DNA of 64,000 nucleotides, from contig QZCP01000106.1 of NCBI GenBank assembly GCA_003956705.1, positions 1-64,000 on the forward strand, written 5' to 3'. The DNA is from Brevipalpus yothersi. Lineage: Eukaryota; Arthropoda; Arachnida; Trombidiformes; Tenuipalpidae. Each line of letters begins with the position of its first letter. Position 1 is the first letter of the stretch. Positions 12,684 to 28,353 of the stretch are shown piece after piece. The notes below the pieces were generated by a model, which was not told where the DNA came from, ran no database searches, and saw only the letters and a list, made by a program, of their open reading frames with translations. The translations under genes and the position numbers were made by a program.

Positions 12684-14510
12684 CTCTCTTCTTAATTTTA
12701 CTTGGTCTTGCTTTTGTATACATCTCGATCAACTATTCATCGATTCATCATCATGGACTGGAATATCTCTAGCTTGCCCGAGAAAAGAAAAGTGGTGAGC
12801 TTGAAGGAAGAACACCAAAGGAAACGGATGAACGGATCAGAAGTGTGATAGATGCTGAACGATTGATATTCAATCGATTCAATGACATCGGAAATGAATA
12901 GAGAGAGAGAGAAGAAAAAGATGAAATAGTATTGAGAAATACTATACATCTATTCAAATTTACAAGTTTGATACCAAAAAAATGTCCTACATTCTTACAC
13001 ATTACACACACACCTTTTCCTGTTATATTTGCTAGATTGAATCCCATGATATAACATTCACCACACTCAAACACATAACACATACATCCAAATCGAAAAT
13101 GATTGATAAGAGAGGAAAAAATACATACACACACATATATATATACTAAGAAATCGATCGTACTGAATGGAAACTGTAGCACATATAGCGTGAATATTCT
13201 ACACAGTCATACATGAGCCTTACTGTGTACCCAAGCTCGATCAATTTGAAGCTTGAGATCGTAAATATTGATGAAAGAATCAGAAAATAAATTGCCTTCA
13301 TCAGCAGCAACAGTGAGTAAGTATCACACACAGATTTAAGTGAATAAGAGTGAATGAGTTTCGTGGGATAGATTAAAAAGCGTTTGTTTTCACTTCTTTC
13401 ACTCGTTCCAATGATGACGCTCATGTTAATTAACGCCACCCAAATAGTATCTCGTTTGCATAATGTTTTCACTAAATTTTCTCTAAGAAATCAAGCATGC
13501 AAATTCTCTCTCCCTTCCACTTTTCTCTTACACGCTATGTACGTAGTTTTTCCTTAGTATACATCAGCATATACAGTTTCTTTTGATCATTCCGAATGTT
13601 CCCATGTATATGTACCATATATATACACGTATGTATATGAACTCGATGCTATTCCTGTAGCTTACTAGCTTCTACTCGTCTTTCTTCTCCACTTAACTCT
13701 GTCTATTTGGAATAGCTTTTTTTCACTTCTCATAAAAATGCTGCGAATTCCAAATAATCCGTAGAACATTTCAATCTGATCATGATAATTTGTGTATAGT
13801 GAACATGTTCTCTTAATGCTTTGTAAGCTTATCAAGTTGCTTCATGATTCAAAATGTTAGCGTAATTTGATAGCAGCATCATGGACCACCAAAATTTTGT
13901 CAATCGGTCTCCATGGACAAGCAATAGAAGTTTTGAACCAGAATTTTCCTTATAGATAGATAAAATCATGACTATCAAGATCACTTTATGGTGTCAATTT
14001 TTTTTTCAAGATCGTGTTTCCAATATTCATTGGCTATACATTTTCGGGCAATGTTGCATCTCTCTCTTTCTCTATCTCTTCCATCATGAAGCTCCTCCTT
14101 GATGATTCATAATGAAATCTGTCAAATGAGATAGAAGAATCTCAGAAGTCAACATGCCAGATTATGGTGTCAATCTGTCTCAGGTTCTAATTCATTCTCA
14201 CTGTGTTTGTTCACTACTCACTATGGACGAAAGAAAAGAACAAAATATAATAGGACCCAATAGTTTTTTTTCGCTTGCCTCAACCGATCCAGATTAGGGA
14301 AAATGCATTGAGATAAAGAGCACCCATGAAGATGGAGGAGAAAAAATTTCACATAAAAAAACCTTAACATGATAAAAATTCAAATATTCTGTAGGTAATT
14401 CTTTCACAATCCTTTTTGAGCCTTTTTCATCCTTTTTTCTCATCTCTTCACCCAAATCACCAGATTAACCATCACAAAACGTTTGATAACGATTATTATT
14501 TTCTACTAGG

Positions 14511-14556
<46 letters not shown>

Positions 14557-16977
14557 TCTCCTATCAGAATCCCGGTAAATATCATCATGATGCCAATCTT
14601 TTAGTCTTTTTCTGACCCTGTAACTGGAAAATATCTATATCGATAACATGATAATGAGAGAGATATTCAGTATATAAACATATTCACAAAAATTGTTAGA
14701 TTTCATCTGAGAATGAAGCGGAAATATTTTCACCATTCATACAACAAATACATACATGATTCTGTACATATACGTACAGCATCGACATCATAATCATCAT
14801 ATTTTTCTCTTTTTCTACTCTTCCCTATCATTAGGCAAAGATCTCATTTTTATCGATGCCTGTGGACATTATGAGTGTAGTGAGAAACTATAATTGGGAT
14901 CCTTTTCTTATTATTCCCTCTTCTTCTCTCTGGTTAACGGTAGCAATGCTACTACACAAGCATACAAGATGGTAGAAGATGGAGATGAAGAAGCGAAGAA
15001 AGTGTCACCAAATGAGGCTTCAAATTATGGATCAATTTGATCCTGATGACATGACTAAACCGAGTGTGCTATAAAAGTGTGTATGTAAAAGGCATCCATG
15101 AAAGAATACATATATACATGTACATCTATGGATGGACACTATTTTTTCCCTCTTCCACATCTCTTTCTCATATTTCACATCAACGTGAAAGATGTTGATC
15201 ACAAGTGATTCACTCATGCATTCAGGCATCTTGTTGACATGATTTTGGGGAAAAAAAGAAGAAGAAGAAAAAGAAGTAAAAGTAAAAGTAGAAGTGAGGG
15301 AATAGAGGAAGATAGAATAATCTGGAATAAAAATCATCATTCGGAAAATGTGACAAAGAATGATGATGATCATGAAGGAAAGTAATGGAAGAAGAGGAAC
15401 CTTTTTTGAATAGTCAAGCGTATTGGAAAGAAAGAGAGAGAGAGAGAAAGTATTTTGAGGAAAGAGAGGGAACAGAAAGTGTCAAAATGAAGCAAGAATA
15501 ACTGTTCATACAAGGCATTTATCGAAAGGATGCTCAATGTTATATGACTACTTACTCGAATGTCTTCCGGATCCATATCTGCTAAATTAATGTCTCCAAT
15601 ATCTACTTCACCATTGGACAGAATGGCTGCATGAAGTTTCATTGCTTTCGAGACACGATCTCGTCCTTCGGCAGTTGAAAAGTATCGGGAACGATTACGT
15701 ATGGCAACTAGAGGTCGATTATGGAACCAAATCTGTGGTTATTGATTGATAAGGAGGAAAAGAAAGCGGAAGGATGTTAAAAATTACTCCATTTGTCAAT
15801 CATTTTGGCAGAATATGAGAGAATAGAAGAATGTATACCGGAATTCAATAAGTTTCACTTTTCGTATGAATATTTCAAGTTAAAATTTTGTGAGAAAAAA
15901 AGGGAAGAGAAAGAGGATTTTCTTTCAATTCATTTCCAACTGATTGACTCGAATCTATTAACCCTGCCACCACTTCAAATTTAAGAGGGATCCTCTTTGT
16001 GGGCTCATCCTGTTAAGTGAGTATCCTTCCTTCTAGAAAGGGAGAAGGAGAGAATGTACTTGAAATGCCAATTGATAATCCAAAATATTCTCTTTCTCTC
16101 CCTTTTTCTCTCTATTTCTCTTACTCACTCCAAAGTCTATTCATAAAAATCCAAATACTTTAGCCAAATATTTCCTTCCCGAGTCAAGATTTTATTTTTA
16201 TTATATGCAGGCACACTTTGAAGAGTCACACACAAAATGCTCTCCATCTACCTTCTTCTCTCACTATTTCTTATTCCGATAATATATGTGGGATCATTGT
16301 GAAATCATTCAAAATAGATAATCGAGCTTGAAAGTGGCTATGTGATTCTAAGTATATTCTATTCACGGTAACTTCAGTTCCAGTTGACATCTATTTATCT
16401 TCGTCTCTTGAATCTTTTATTTCTTCTCCTTTTTTCAATCTCAAGTTTTCTCTCTCTCTTTTCCTCTACTTTAAGCCTCTGTTCAGTATAACAGCAATCC
16501 AATGCTCTATCAGTACTTTAGGTAAGAAGAATATATTCCTGAGAAGAAAGATGGAGAAAGAGAGTATTAAGAGGAATAAGAGGATCCTCTTCTATCTCTT
16601 GCAAAAAATGTGTGTGTGTATGTGTGCTTAGGTGTTCATATTCTATGCACACTGTGATCCTCAAAAATGGTTCACTCTATCGGTGAACCATTTCGCAAAT
16701 ATCAAAATATCAAAATATTTTGTCAAAATTTCAGTCAACCAGAATGATGTATTCCTGAACATATTTTTATCAATCTTGAAATAGAAGAGGATAGAAGAAG
16801 AAGAACTACTACTTGCTATTCTTGGAGCTCTGTTTACATCCACGCTTGGATATCCAAATTTCATCATCCACAAGGAAGATGTATCGCCACAGATAAGCTT
16901 CTACATAATATTTATCAAATATCAAATATTGAATAGGGACATAGCCTCTTGAATATAAACTGAAATATGAGGAGAGA

Positions 16978-17030
<53 letters not shown>

Positions 17031-20000
17031 TCAAACATCTACCAGAATACTGAACTCGAAAATATATCATCAACCCAATATGGTTCCTTTTTTCCCTTTC
17101 TTCAGTATTGATTCCGAAAAGTTACACGTGTAGGTTGAGATAAAATCTCAAGGAAATGAGCTTCATAGAAGCCACATGATTGAGTAGAGGAAACATAGTT
17201 TCATAATGAATGTGTGTGGCGGGAATCCCTACAACCAGAATCAGATTCAATCAGAATAAGTGAAACTCTGGAAAAATTTCTTCTACTTTCTTACCCATTT
17301 TTGTTTTGTTTTTCATCCTAAATACCTCAAATCTACACTCAAATTATATGATTAAATCTGTAAAATGCTCACCTTTGGTCCCAAAAGTATGATGAGCACA
17401 AGGGTTATTGTGAGCTGGCATCGTAGAGCATAGAGAACGAAAATATAATCTGGATGTAATCGACTCCACAGACAATGTCGAAGTATGTAGGTTGATGTTG
17501 AAACAATTGCTTCGATGTAAACACAAACACCGAGTATTATTTTTTCACCATAAACTTCCGGTTTTGCATTACGAATTCGGTATGTGATGTATATACAAGT
17601 GATGAGGAAACATAGTTCACCTGAAGGAGAGAGAGAAAAAATGAATTGATCAATTGTGAAATTAAATGGCAATTGAAGCATATTCATCAATTAGTGTCAA
17701 CAAAGCATCACCATTTGAACATACATCATCATAGAGTTAACCTAGAGAATTTGGTCATACAACGCAAAAGCTTTTCAAAAATTTGGTACATTTGATGAAA
17801 ATATATCTTCATTTGGATAGGATTTAGTTGGAGTCTTTGAGCCACTTCACGAAGATCAAACATTATATCATATTATCAGTCCAATTTGAGATATTCAAAA
17901 TGTAAGTTCACATGATTGGTGAGAAGTTTCCAGTGATATCCACAACAACAACAAACAACATGATGCAATCAGTTAAGATAACAGGATAGCTGTAATGATT
18001 CATATCAAATCCTGGTTCAAGGGATGAGGAGAAGGATAATGCTTTTCTAGTAGATTGGGTTACCACACAGGGTACCGAAATATTTTCTGGTCATCATAAA
18101 TTGACTATTTGGTGGTACATTTATGTCCATTTTTTCTCATTCAGGATAAAACTACTCGATAATTATCATATTTCACAGTGTTAAAGTTGAGATGCGGGGG
18201 AAAGTTGGAATGTCTCTTCTATCTTAAATTAAATAGTATTTCATTCTTGTTTATTTGTGATTTTATCTCTGCACATTTTTATCTAAAAACCTCATGAAAT
18301 CAAAGATAGGATTTTCGTTCAATTTTGATATTATGCTCACATAGAATTGGTCAGCAATTTAATTTAGAAAAATCAGAGAAAAACATGGAAATTCAATTAT
18401 TTTGCATATATCTCATTGGGAAAATTGTAAAATAAAAGCTGTCCATTCTCGGGTTTGGATCAAGAATAGCTATTTTCCCCAAATATTGCAGTAAATCGTA
18501 CAGTCAGGAAATGATCGAAAAACTTGAGATTCAAAAAAGTGAAAGAATTGCAGCAATATACGAGAAAATATCTTCTTCCCATTGAAAATCTTTTCTCATT
18601 TTTGAGCTTTTATTCAGCTTGAATGGCAAAATCTGCTCATGTGTTGCTCATGATACTCTCCACTCAAATCACTCCATGACCAGACTAAGATTGATGGCCA
18701 TTTTGGCTGATATAATCTGGATGGACCATTTTATCAGCTTTCGACATGAAGGCACACACACACACACACTTGCACTCACAATGCTTGTTATGAGAAGAAT
18801 TTTTTCCCTCTTAAAGACTTCAAGATGACCATATGAATCGATTGTGCCTATGTAAGTCTCAGGCACACACACTATATTCACGAAATAATCCATATAAAAT
18901 ATGCTATAAAAAAATGCTGGTCAAGTAAAGACGAAAAAAACTTTTCACAAGGCACACTCATATACATGTCACATACAATAGCCAATGAGAACTCAAGTAT
19001 AAGAGTAAAAAAGGATATATTTATCTTGAGAATAGAGATAGGAAGAGAGAGAGGAATATTTTCACACCAGTATATTGGATAGACTAGGTTTTTTGCCAAT
19101 GCTATGATATTTTTTTTCCTCTTTTTTTTCGACGATTGATTCCCACCGAAAACTTCATGTGCATTGGATTCATGACTTCTTCGTCCCCTTTACCATTATA
19201 CATGGTCACATTCATGAATTCTCATATCTCTTTTAGGTTGAATTCCTTTAAATTCTGTCTTCTCTTCTATTCAGATGCTCAAGTATGAGCAAGATTTTCG
19301 ACATTCTAAAGGGAAGACTTCTTTTGATCCCTAGATGATTGTTCAATATTCACCGGTTATTCTGATTCAATATATATATATATAAATATATTTTACACTA
19401 TATATTCAAATTGAAAAGATACGACACTATAGATTAAGAACTCTTGGGCACAAATGCGCATAAAAATCACCCTTCGATATCCTTATATTCATCTTTTTCA
19501 CATTCTTTTTGACATAAATATTCAGGAGAATAGTAACACTTGAAGAAGGTAATAAAAGCCTTTCTAGTAGTGGTATGAAAAAGTGAGGATAGAGAAATTC
19601 CATTCATTTTTTTCATCTGTTCAAAAGTTACTATAGCCACTTAGAGGTGATCTTGCTTTGAAATTTGAATTTTATCATAGAAGAATATAATACATGTATA
19701 AGAGGAAGAGAATCGTGAAGAAGGAGAAAGATTCTGAAATCTTACTGAAATTTTAGCTTCTCAATATTTTGAGAGTATCAAAAAAATTTGAAGCATAGAG
19801 TAGGTTGAAAATTCTTCCAAGTTTCTATGCTACAAAAATCACATAACCACACGCCTCAAGATTTTGAAAACCTCGATAATTAGATAAGGGAAAATCATGC
19901 GAATTTTTTCCTAGTCCAAAGATAAGGGTTCCAATTTCATATTACTTCAGCACACTGAACGGTAGGATCAACCAATTATAGTAATGAAGTCTGATTTGCT

Positions 20001-21899
20001 ATCCATTTGCTGCTCAAATGTTGAACCTTCTGATGATTATTGCTCAAATTTTACGAGAAAAAAAAGGAACCTTATGTTGTTCTTTCTCTATCGTTTAATG
20101 ATGTTTGCATGATTCCCTGTGAATGTTTCTGTTCATTCGAAATGAACAAACAACACACACACATACTGAACATGTACTAGCAATTCGAGCTACTTTGATG
20201 CTGAACCTTGCTAAATGAGAGAAGAGAAAAAAAGAACAAAAGAAAACAACATCCATTTCAATGTCTGATCGATTGTATATAATCAAGCTGTATTCACTGT
20301 TCCATTTGAGATATTTTCTGACACTTTATTTGTTCATCATTTCATCTTGAACAGATTTGTATGTCTATGTGTATTCCTGGATATTGAACCTTCCACTAAT
20401 TCTCAATCTTACTCTCTTTTCTGATGCTCAAAATCAATCTTACAGACATATTCAACTCACAAGATGATGCTTTATCTTCCTCTCTCTCTTCCTCTGTTGA
20501 GCTTAATCATCTGTCTATCACGAATACTTCAGATGCCATTTGCTTTCTAGCAAAAAAAGGCTTATAAACGAGTAGAAGGAATAAAAAAAAGTACATAATC
20601 TACTCAAAGTCTACATTCGCAATCAGAACTCAAATGATCAAATCAAATAATAGTAGCAGTAGTAGTACACACACATACATATCCTCTCAGCAATAAGTGG
20701 ATGAATTCTGTGTAAGAAGTATAATGAATCGAAAAGGGTTCACTAGAATGGTCAACAGTGTGGAATCAAAATTCTTCACTTCAAAAGAACATTTACCGTT
20801 ATGTGCACACAAACACAGCGCCTCAGATAATAGCACTTGAACACACGCTCAAAAGTGATCAAGAAGGTGTACAAAGAGAAGTAGGTGTTTCGGGTGTATG
20901 TATTCAAGTGATGAGTTTTCGCTTCAATAGGTAATTGGAATTGGTTGATAGATGATAAGTGTTAATAATGCTCACCAGTTTCGGTTACATAGTCCCATGA
21001 TAACTCTTTGCACACATAAAATCGTAGACCATCAGGTGTACGGCCTTCTTGAAGTATATTTAATTCAGCCTTTTGACCGGCAATATTGGATATACCATTA
21101 ATACTGTCCAATACAAGTGCTGACCAGGCAGACATGTAGCCGATAACAATGAGTATTATTCCACTTAAATATTTGAGTAAATCTTTATCACGAACACAAA
21201 CTCGATGTGCTTTACGTGTCTGAAATTCGGCATATATTCGATACAATTTGATTGCTATTGATCCATAACAAAATCCGAATCCAAGCTCACGAAACCAGGG
21301 TTCAATGAAACATTTCGCTGGTGTAGGCTCAGAGTAGCGGATTATGACCTGCAAAGTGTGAAAGATAATGTATAGTGGAGGAGAATATTTGTTAGATGAC
21401 TAAATGAATGATGAGAATAGCTGAAGAGAGAATAGAGTTGATGAAAGAGAAAAATGATTCTAGATGAATATCGACATGATGTGAAAGAAAAATGAAGAAT
21501 GAGATAGAGAAAAAAAGAGAGAAAATAATGAAAAATGATCAATGAATCAATTGAATCGGGATGAAAATTGTTTTGATCAGTATTGATTGAGAACAATAAA
21601 TAAATATATACTTTCACAAGTGATAAGCTCATGGAGCCTTGTATTGCGAGTCAAAATGGATTATGAATTCCTTTTTTATTTGAGCATCTCTCTCTCTCAT
21701 AAGTATTAATGAAATGAAATTGTATTTCAGATATTCATAATTCATGCATGTCTAAGTAACTTATGAATATTCTTTAGTATTCTCAGTTAATACATATTTG
21801 TACATAGAAGCGTGAGAACTTGAAAACAGCTGTCAAATCAGCAAGATTTTAGTGTGTATCTGTGTTATGTATGTGTGAATGTTGGAGAGGATTACATTC

Positions 21900-21961
<62 letters not shown>

Positions 21962-23076
21962 GAAGAATACCAGAATACAAGAATATAGAGGCTGACAGAA
22001 GAAGGGTTAATTATGTGAACAATTTTCATCGAGTTACACTTACTGTTAAGTATAGAAGAAAGGCTCCAAATAATGTTGTCTCCAAGAATATCCATCTTGA
22101 TGATGCTATTGTCTTTGGTAAACGATGCAAAAAGGAAGAGAGAAAAGGAGAAGATGTTCAAGAAAATGAAGATAAAATAATGAGGAAAAAGAAAGGGTTC
22201 CACTAGTCACAGTATCAAAGATATATGTGGCTTAAAGTAGAAAAGTTTTAAGTTGATGATTTATCACCCAGCATCAAGCACTTGATGTTAAATTAATCGA
22301 TCAAGGAAGAAGGAATCATTTCAAAAGAATACTTTCCGAGAATGATATATTTTGAGACAGTTTGTCATCAGAACGATAAATGCGGACACTATTCAACCAG
22401 CAAGCTGTTGTATTATGAATACCAAAAGTATCCAAATTTCAATTCTATGAATCTCTGTATTCTGATAGTATTGATTATTTATCATAAAGTTATAAGTATT
22501 ATAAGTATTGAATGTAGAAAATGTATTCAAATTCAAATTTTGGCAAACCATTTCATCATTATTTGAAGAATAATATCATCACTTATAAGAAAAATAGTGA
22601 AGTATGATTATCATGGATACAGTATAGTTGCAATTTAGATGATGCAATTCAATCGAGTATGCATTCAAAGATCTATTTGCATTTGAATGGATAGGAAATG
22701 GGCTAAAATTTTTCGTCTCTTCTGTATTCAATGTACTTTGAAACCAAAAAAGCAGCAAGAGAGAGAAGAAATATCGTGTTTTCATGAGGAACAGAATGAA
22801 TGACCATATGACCAGTGAAGTGAATGAGTGTTCACTGGTCACTCGTATTCATGATGGACAGCATCAGTTTCAGGAGTAAAAAAAGAAAAAGAAAGATAGA
22901 TAGAATAGTGATGGCCTGGAATGGTCAAGGAAATTGGATCCATTTCATGGCAAGAAATTGAATCAAGCATGCAAACTCTGTCTCCAAGCTTTATCCTTTG
23001 CTACATCTTTCAAGAAGAGAAGAATGATAACCTTTGAGCCCATTTATTCCTCTTTGCCACATCTTTTCCGTTTCCG

Positions 23077-23145
<69 letters not shown>

Positions 23146-24185
23146 TTGATGGAAGATGATGATTGTCATGCGTTATTCGTCGGTTCAACATTTCATCTTC
23201 AGAATTCTGGTCAAGTAAAGTGTTTCACACCATGAGCAATATCATACAGCATTTCCAGAGGAAAGAGAGAATTCATTTTATCATGGTTTCTGTCGCCTTT
23301 TTCATTTCGTTCTCTCTCTGTGTGCCATATCACATATATACACCGATTCATAGTCAATGGAATATATCTTTCCTACACCATACATGATATGTTCACACAC
23401 ATACACACTAGCTTTATTTGGCATAACATTTCCGCCATAATCAAGCGTAATGGCAAATGGAGAGTCACAAAATGTCATGTAATAATCTTTGTAATTTTTG
23501 CTCCATAGTGCAGTTGATTTTGGTTTGAGAGAAGAGAGATTCATGTGTGCATAATGATATGGTTCCGAAAAGTAAAATAAAAAGAGCAGAAACATGATGA
23601 AAAAGGTACATACGAAATTTTCGTTCACCACAGGCTTGTATACCCTAGAATACAGGACATCATTTTGAGTAGAATTTGTGATGATTCAGATTGCTGTTGA
23701 CATAGTTGAGCTTACCCAGTCAGATTTGGTAGTAGATTGGAGAAATTTATGTCAAATTTCAAGAGAAAAGAAAGAATATATGCAAAATAATTCTCTATCA
23801 ACTGTTTCCTCATTGAACATCTCATGCTGAATTAAATATGATTCAAGCAATGATTTGTTTTCATCTTCATTCAAGCAATCCAATAGTATGGAATATTGTT
23901 CTCGTTAATATGATCTTATTTCTTCTTCTCAGATCACATGAATATTAGGGCTTATGAGAAACGTTTATTTTTGCTATAGTAAGCATATTTTTCATATCTT
24001 CGATTGCCTTTTCATTTCCCTTTTTTTATGTGGCCAACTCAGCAATACATCTAATCAAAAATATGACCTTTCGATTCTACTATGTGTATTCCTATTCCCA
24101 TTGCGTTCTCGACGAAAAAGTTGAGCTTCTATCATTACCATCAATTCGTTTCATCTTGTGTCACTGTGTATCAGCTCGATATCTC

Positions 24186-24280
<95 letters not shown>

Positions 24281-24927
24281 GGGAGGTAATCATCATTTGA
24301 CTCATCTCATCTTTCTTCATCTTGTATCTTTTCAGTTCCTCATCCCTTCTCTTTTCTCCTCTCCTCCATGATTATCACACCATCACCATATACGATTGAT
24401 GCAGAGAGAATCATCTTGATGATGATTCTCCTCACACTTTTCTCATATAACAAGAATTTCACACTCACAACCTCTCATTGGGCAATGATTTCATGAGAAA
24501 AATACCCAAGTGATCATGTTCAACATTTCCATCTCTCCTGTTCTACCCATCTTGGAATGGATCCTATGATTCAGATTGAGTGCAGACACATATATACACA
24601 CACACACACTTGTATTTCACACACCCATCCACATTCTTTATCGTTGTATCCATAGATGATAGCCAAAGAACTGGTGTCCATATCGATTGGATGCCTCTCT
24701 TTTTTCTTTCACCCTATTACTCTTCTTGTTAACATGATAGTGTCATTCAATGTAATGTGAACAAAAAGTCCAAGTGAGATTAGTAACTACTGAGAAACAA
24801 AATCGAAAGAGAGGGAGAGAGCAGGAGTGTGTATATATTGGTATCGGATCAAGATTGTATCATGAATAGCAGCATTCAACAGTAGATAATCAAGCTTAGG
24901 ACTAAAGATTTTCCAACATCTTATCAC

Positions 24928-24972
<45 letters not shown>

Positions 24973-25143
24973 CACACATGAGCCATCAATTCTCTCATTA
25001 TCAGCATTGCACGGAATTTCCTTTGGATAGGAACTTTTTCCTTACACACAAGCCAAGTGTCTACCTCATTCCGGTATCAACAACAGCCCTGCAGGCATTA
25101 ATCATTTTGCTGCCATTCTTTATTGGAAGCTGAATGATTCTCA

Positions 25144-25174
<31 letters not shown>

Positions 25175-26011
25175 CTCTCTTTTGCTGCTGACCATAGACA
25201 TATATATATTTCATTAGTGAAGGCTGAGTGAATATCTGTATTTTCACTATATTCCAATCTCTTTTTCTCATCCTATTGTCCTTGTACCCTTGCTGAGAGA
25301 TAATGAGATGAGGTTTATTATCCAATTAATTTATGCACAATTCGATTGTTTCAAATTTTCCACTACTTTGAGCTCAAAATCGGTTTGACTAATATCAAGT
25401 TAACCAGACATCATGGTGGGAAGAGAGCGAGAGAAAGAGAAAGCGAATGCTCGAAATTGAGATGACAAATAGTGAAAAGAAAATGAGCATCAAGGTTTGT
25501 AGAAAGTTATTCCAAATTGTTGGAGCTTATGAATATAAGCTCAAATATCGTTTTCATGAAATATTATCTTCCACCCGATTCCATGATGTGCCTGAAAATA
25601 TGGGTATTCATTTCAATAGCCTTGAACTGTTCTAATAATAATCAAACATGTCTGAACTCTACTCATGTCGATGGAAATATTTTGAGTTATAATAAGAAGT
25701 AGTGTATATTCCCCTTTTTCTTCAAGGTATAACATCTGTTTATATACATGTATTTGCGCATTTGTTCATCTTATTTTCAACCCAATCATTTGAATGATTC
25801 GTAAACCTCTCCTGTATGCACTAATGTTTCCTGTGCAATTGAGTTCACATGTGTATGTGAGTGGGTATACCTGAACATAATGGAAGGAGGCAATCCAAAA
25901 GTAATCGATTGAAAAGCCTCTTAACCCTTTCTCCTTCTCTTCCCACTATCATGAAAATATATGCACCCAGATTCACATCATCTGACCATTTTCCTATGGT
26001 CCAACTGAATT

Positions 26012-26068
<57 letters not shown>

Positions 26069-26584
26069 NNNNNNNNNNNNNNNNNNNNNNNNNNNNNNNN
26101 NNNNNNNNNNNNNNNNNNNNNNNNNNNNNNNNNNNNNNNNNNNNNNNNNNNNNNNNNNNNNNNNNNNNNNNNNNNNNNNNNNNNNNNNNNNNNNNNNNNN
26201 NNNNNNNNNNNNNNNNNNNNNNNNNNNNNNNNNNNNNNNNNNNNNNNNNNNNNNNNNNNNNNNNNNNNNNNNNNNNNNNNNNNNNNNNNNNNNNNNNNNN
26301 NNNNNNNNNNNNNNNNNNNNNNNNNNNNNNNNNNNNNNNNNNNNNNNNNNNNNNNNNNNNNNNNNNNNNNNNNNNNNNNNNNNNNNNNNNNNNNNNNNNN
26401 NNNNNNNNNNNNNNNNNNNNNNNNNNNNNNNNNNNNNNNNNNNNNNNNNNNNNNNNNNNNNNNNNNNNNNNNNNNNNNNNNNNNNNNNNNNNNNNNNNNN
26501 NNNNNNNNNNNNNNNNNNNNNNNNNNNNNNNNNNNNNNNNNNNNNNNNNNNNNNNNNNNNNNNNNNNNNNNNNNNNNNNNNNNN

Positions 26585-26633
<49 letters not shown>

Positions 26634-26828
26634 GTTAAGCTGTTGCCTATGGGCATTGATAAAGAAAATTGTAAGCTTCAGTGAGTATGAGTAAGAATAA
26701 GCGAGAGAGAGAGACTTAATCATCATACGCATAAGCTAGTCAAACATTCAACAACACAGGGTCTGGGTATATCGATTCTCTCTCATGAAATGTAAGACGT
26801 TATCTACAAGAATTTGAACTCACCAAGA

Positions 26829-26872
<44 letters not shown>

Positions 26873-27439
26873 GGTATTCTCCAATCAGAACCGAAACAAG
26901 TTTATTCTATTAGTGTGAAATTTGTGAAGCATGGAGCTGGAAAAAACTTCATTTTATGATGAGAGCAGGAGAAGAAAGTAAAGAGTGGGAGAGAGAAAAT
27001 ATAAAATAAAATGAGCTATTAGGTAGGCAGTATGTCATCATTGTATTTTCCTAGAAAAAGCCAGAGACCCTCCTTCTCTTATTCCCATGTTCTTACAAAA
27101 TCTTATTCGAAACATATACCCTGAGAATTTTCAGGTCTAGTCAAGATTTCATATTCTCATAGGATCTCTGCCGAGTGTTCTCAATTCATAGCTCTCGAGG
27201 AGAACTTACTGTTTCACACACACACACATACACATAAGGTATTTCGCTTTTGTCTGGTTCACCCTTTTCCCAGTGAAATGAGAGAGGAAAAAAGGATTCC
27301 AAGATTTTGCTGAACAAAACATGCAGAGTGGATAGATTAAATTCACATGGGAATAATGTAAGTATCAAATAGGGCAAAAGATTCTCTTTGTGTAAGAGAA
27401 ACTACTAGATCCACTAGAAAGAGATAGACAGAAAAGAAT

Positions 27440-27479
<40 letters not shown>

Positions 27480-28289
27480 ATAGCAAATAACGGTACTATG
27501 AAAAAAATGTCAAGCGTTTTGGGAAAAGGATATGCCGATAGTGATAAAGATATGCCTCGAACGAATTTTCATTTGACAAGTGATAGCTTTTTAGCCAATT
27601 TCTACTGGCCAAAGAATATAATTTTTAAGCTTGAGAGTTAGTATTATCAACCAGTTCATGATATGAGACCTCCCTAAGTAGAGCATCTTGTGATTGATGC
27701 TGTTCCTAAAGAGATTGAACAATATTGAGATGCATTCCTGATGCTCAAGTAAGAAGACCATTATAATCAAATGGCTGTACCAAACAATTAAAATGCGCTG
27801 AATGTCAAGAAACGCTGTCATCAAGCGAATTGAGATGAGTATCCCTACAATAAAACATTAGTCCTTTCCCAACTGGACATAGCATTTGTTTGATCACAGA
27901 ACATAATCTATGACCATGTTCACCTATTATTATTCTCGCTTGATCTGAATTTGCCTCCATTCAGCACAAAATTTGAATACATTTGTCTGTAACTTTCACA
28001 AATTGTTCCTATTTTTATCATGACCCCGATTCTATGTTTAACGCCTCTCCTAATCAATTTCCTCATGATTCCTTTTCCCCTGTAATTCCCTCAATTTTAA
28101 TCTCCAAACAACTGTACCAAAGTATAACACTCAAATCCAAGTAAATGAGCAAGTTCAAGCTTTACGAAGAGAAATAAAAGTTTCCCTTTCTCTCTTCCAA
28201 AAGTACATGTTCCCAGTTTTGCGATTGATTCGATTCCATTTTTAGATTTCATATTTCGCAAAATCCAAGGTTTTGTATTTCATTGGAAT

Positions 28290-28353
<64 letters not shown>

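Larger units (their letters stand above)
7712..15555 (-). other. receptor intron 8 (7.8 kb)
   Basis: Bounded by donor GTAAGT (minus strand, at 15555) and acceptor CAG at 7712. It contains several GA/TC microsatellites and a 59-base tandem duplication near 9.05 kb. I see no conserved exon. The phase at both ends is 0, so an undetected cassette exon is possible. Confidence 0.75.

Noticed and set aside
12769..13182. Minus-strand frame with CVMCKNVGH, resembling part of a retroviral-type zinc knuckle
   Set aside because: The final Cys of the CX2CX4HX4C pattern is absent, the frame is otherwise random, and CA repeats explain the Cys/Val richness.
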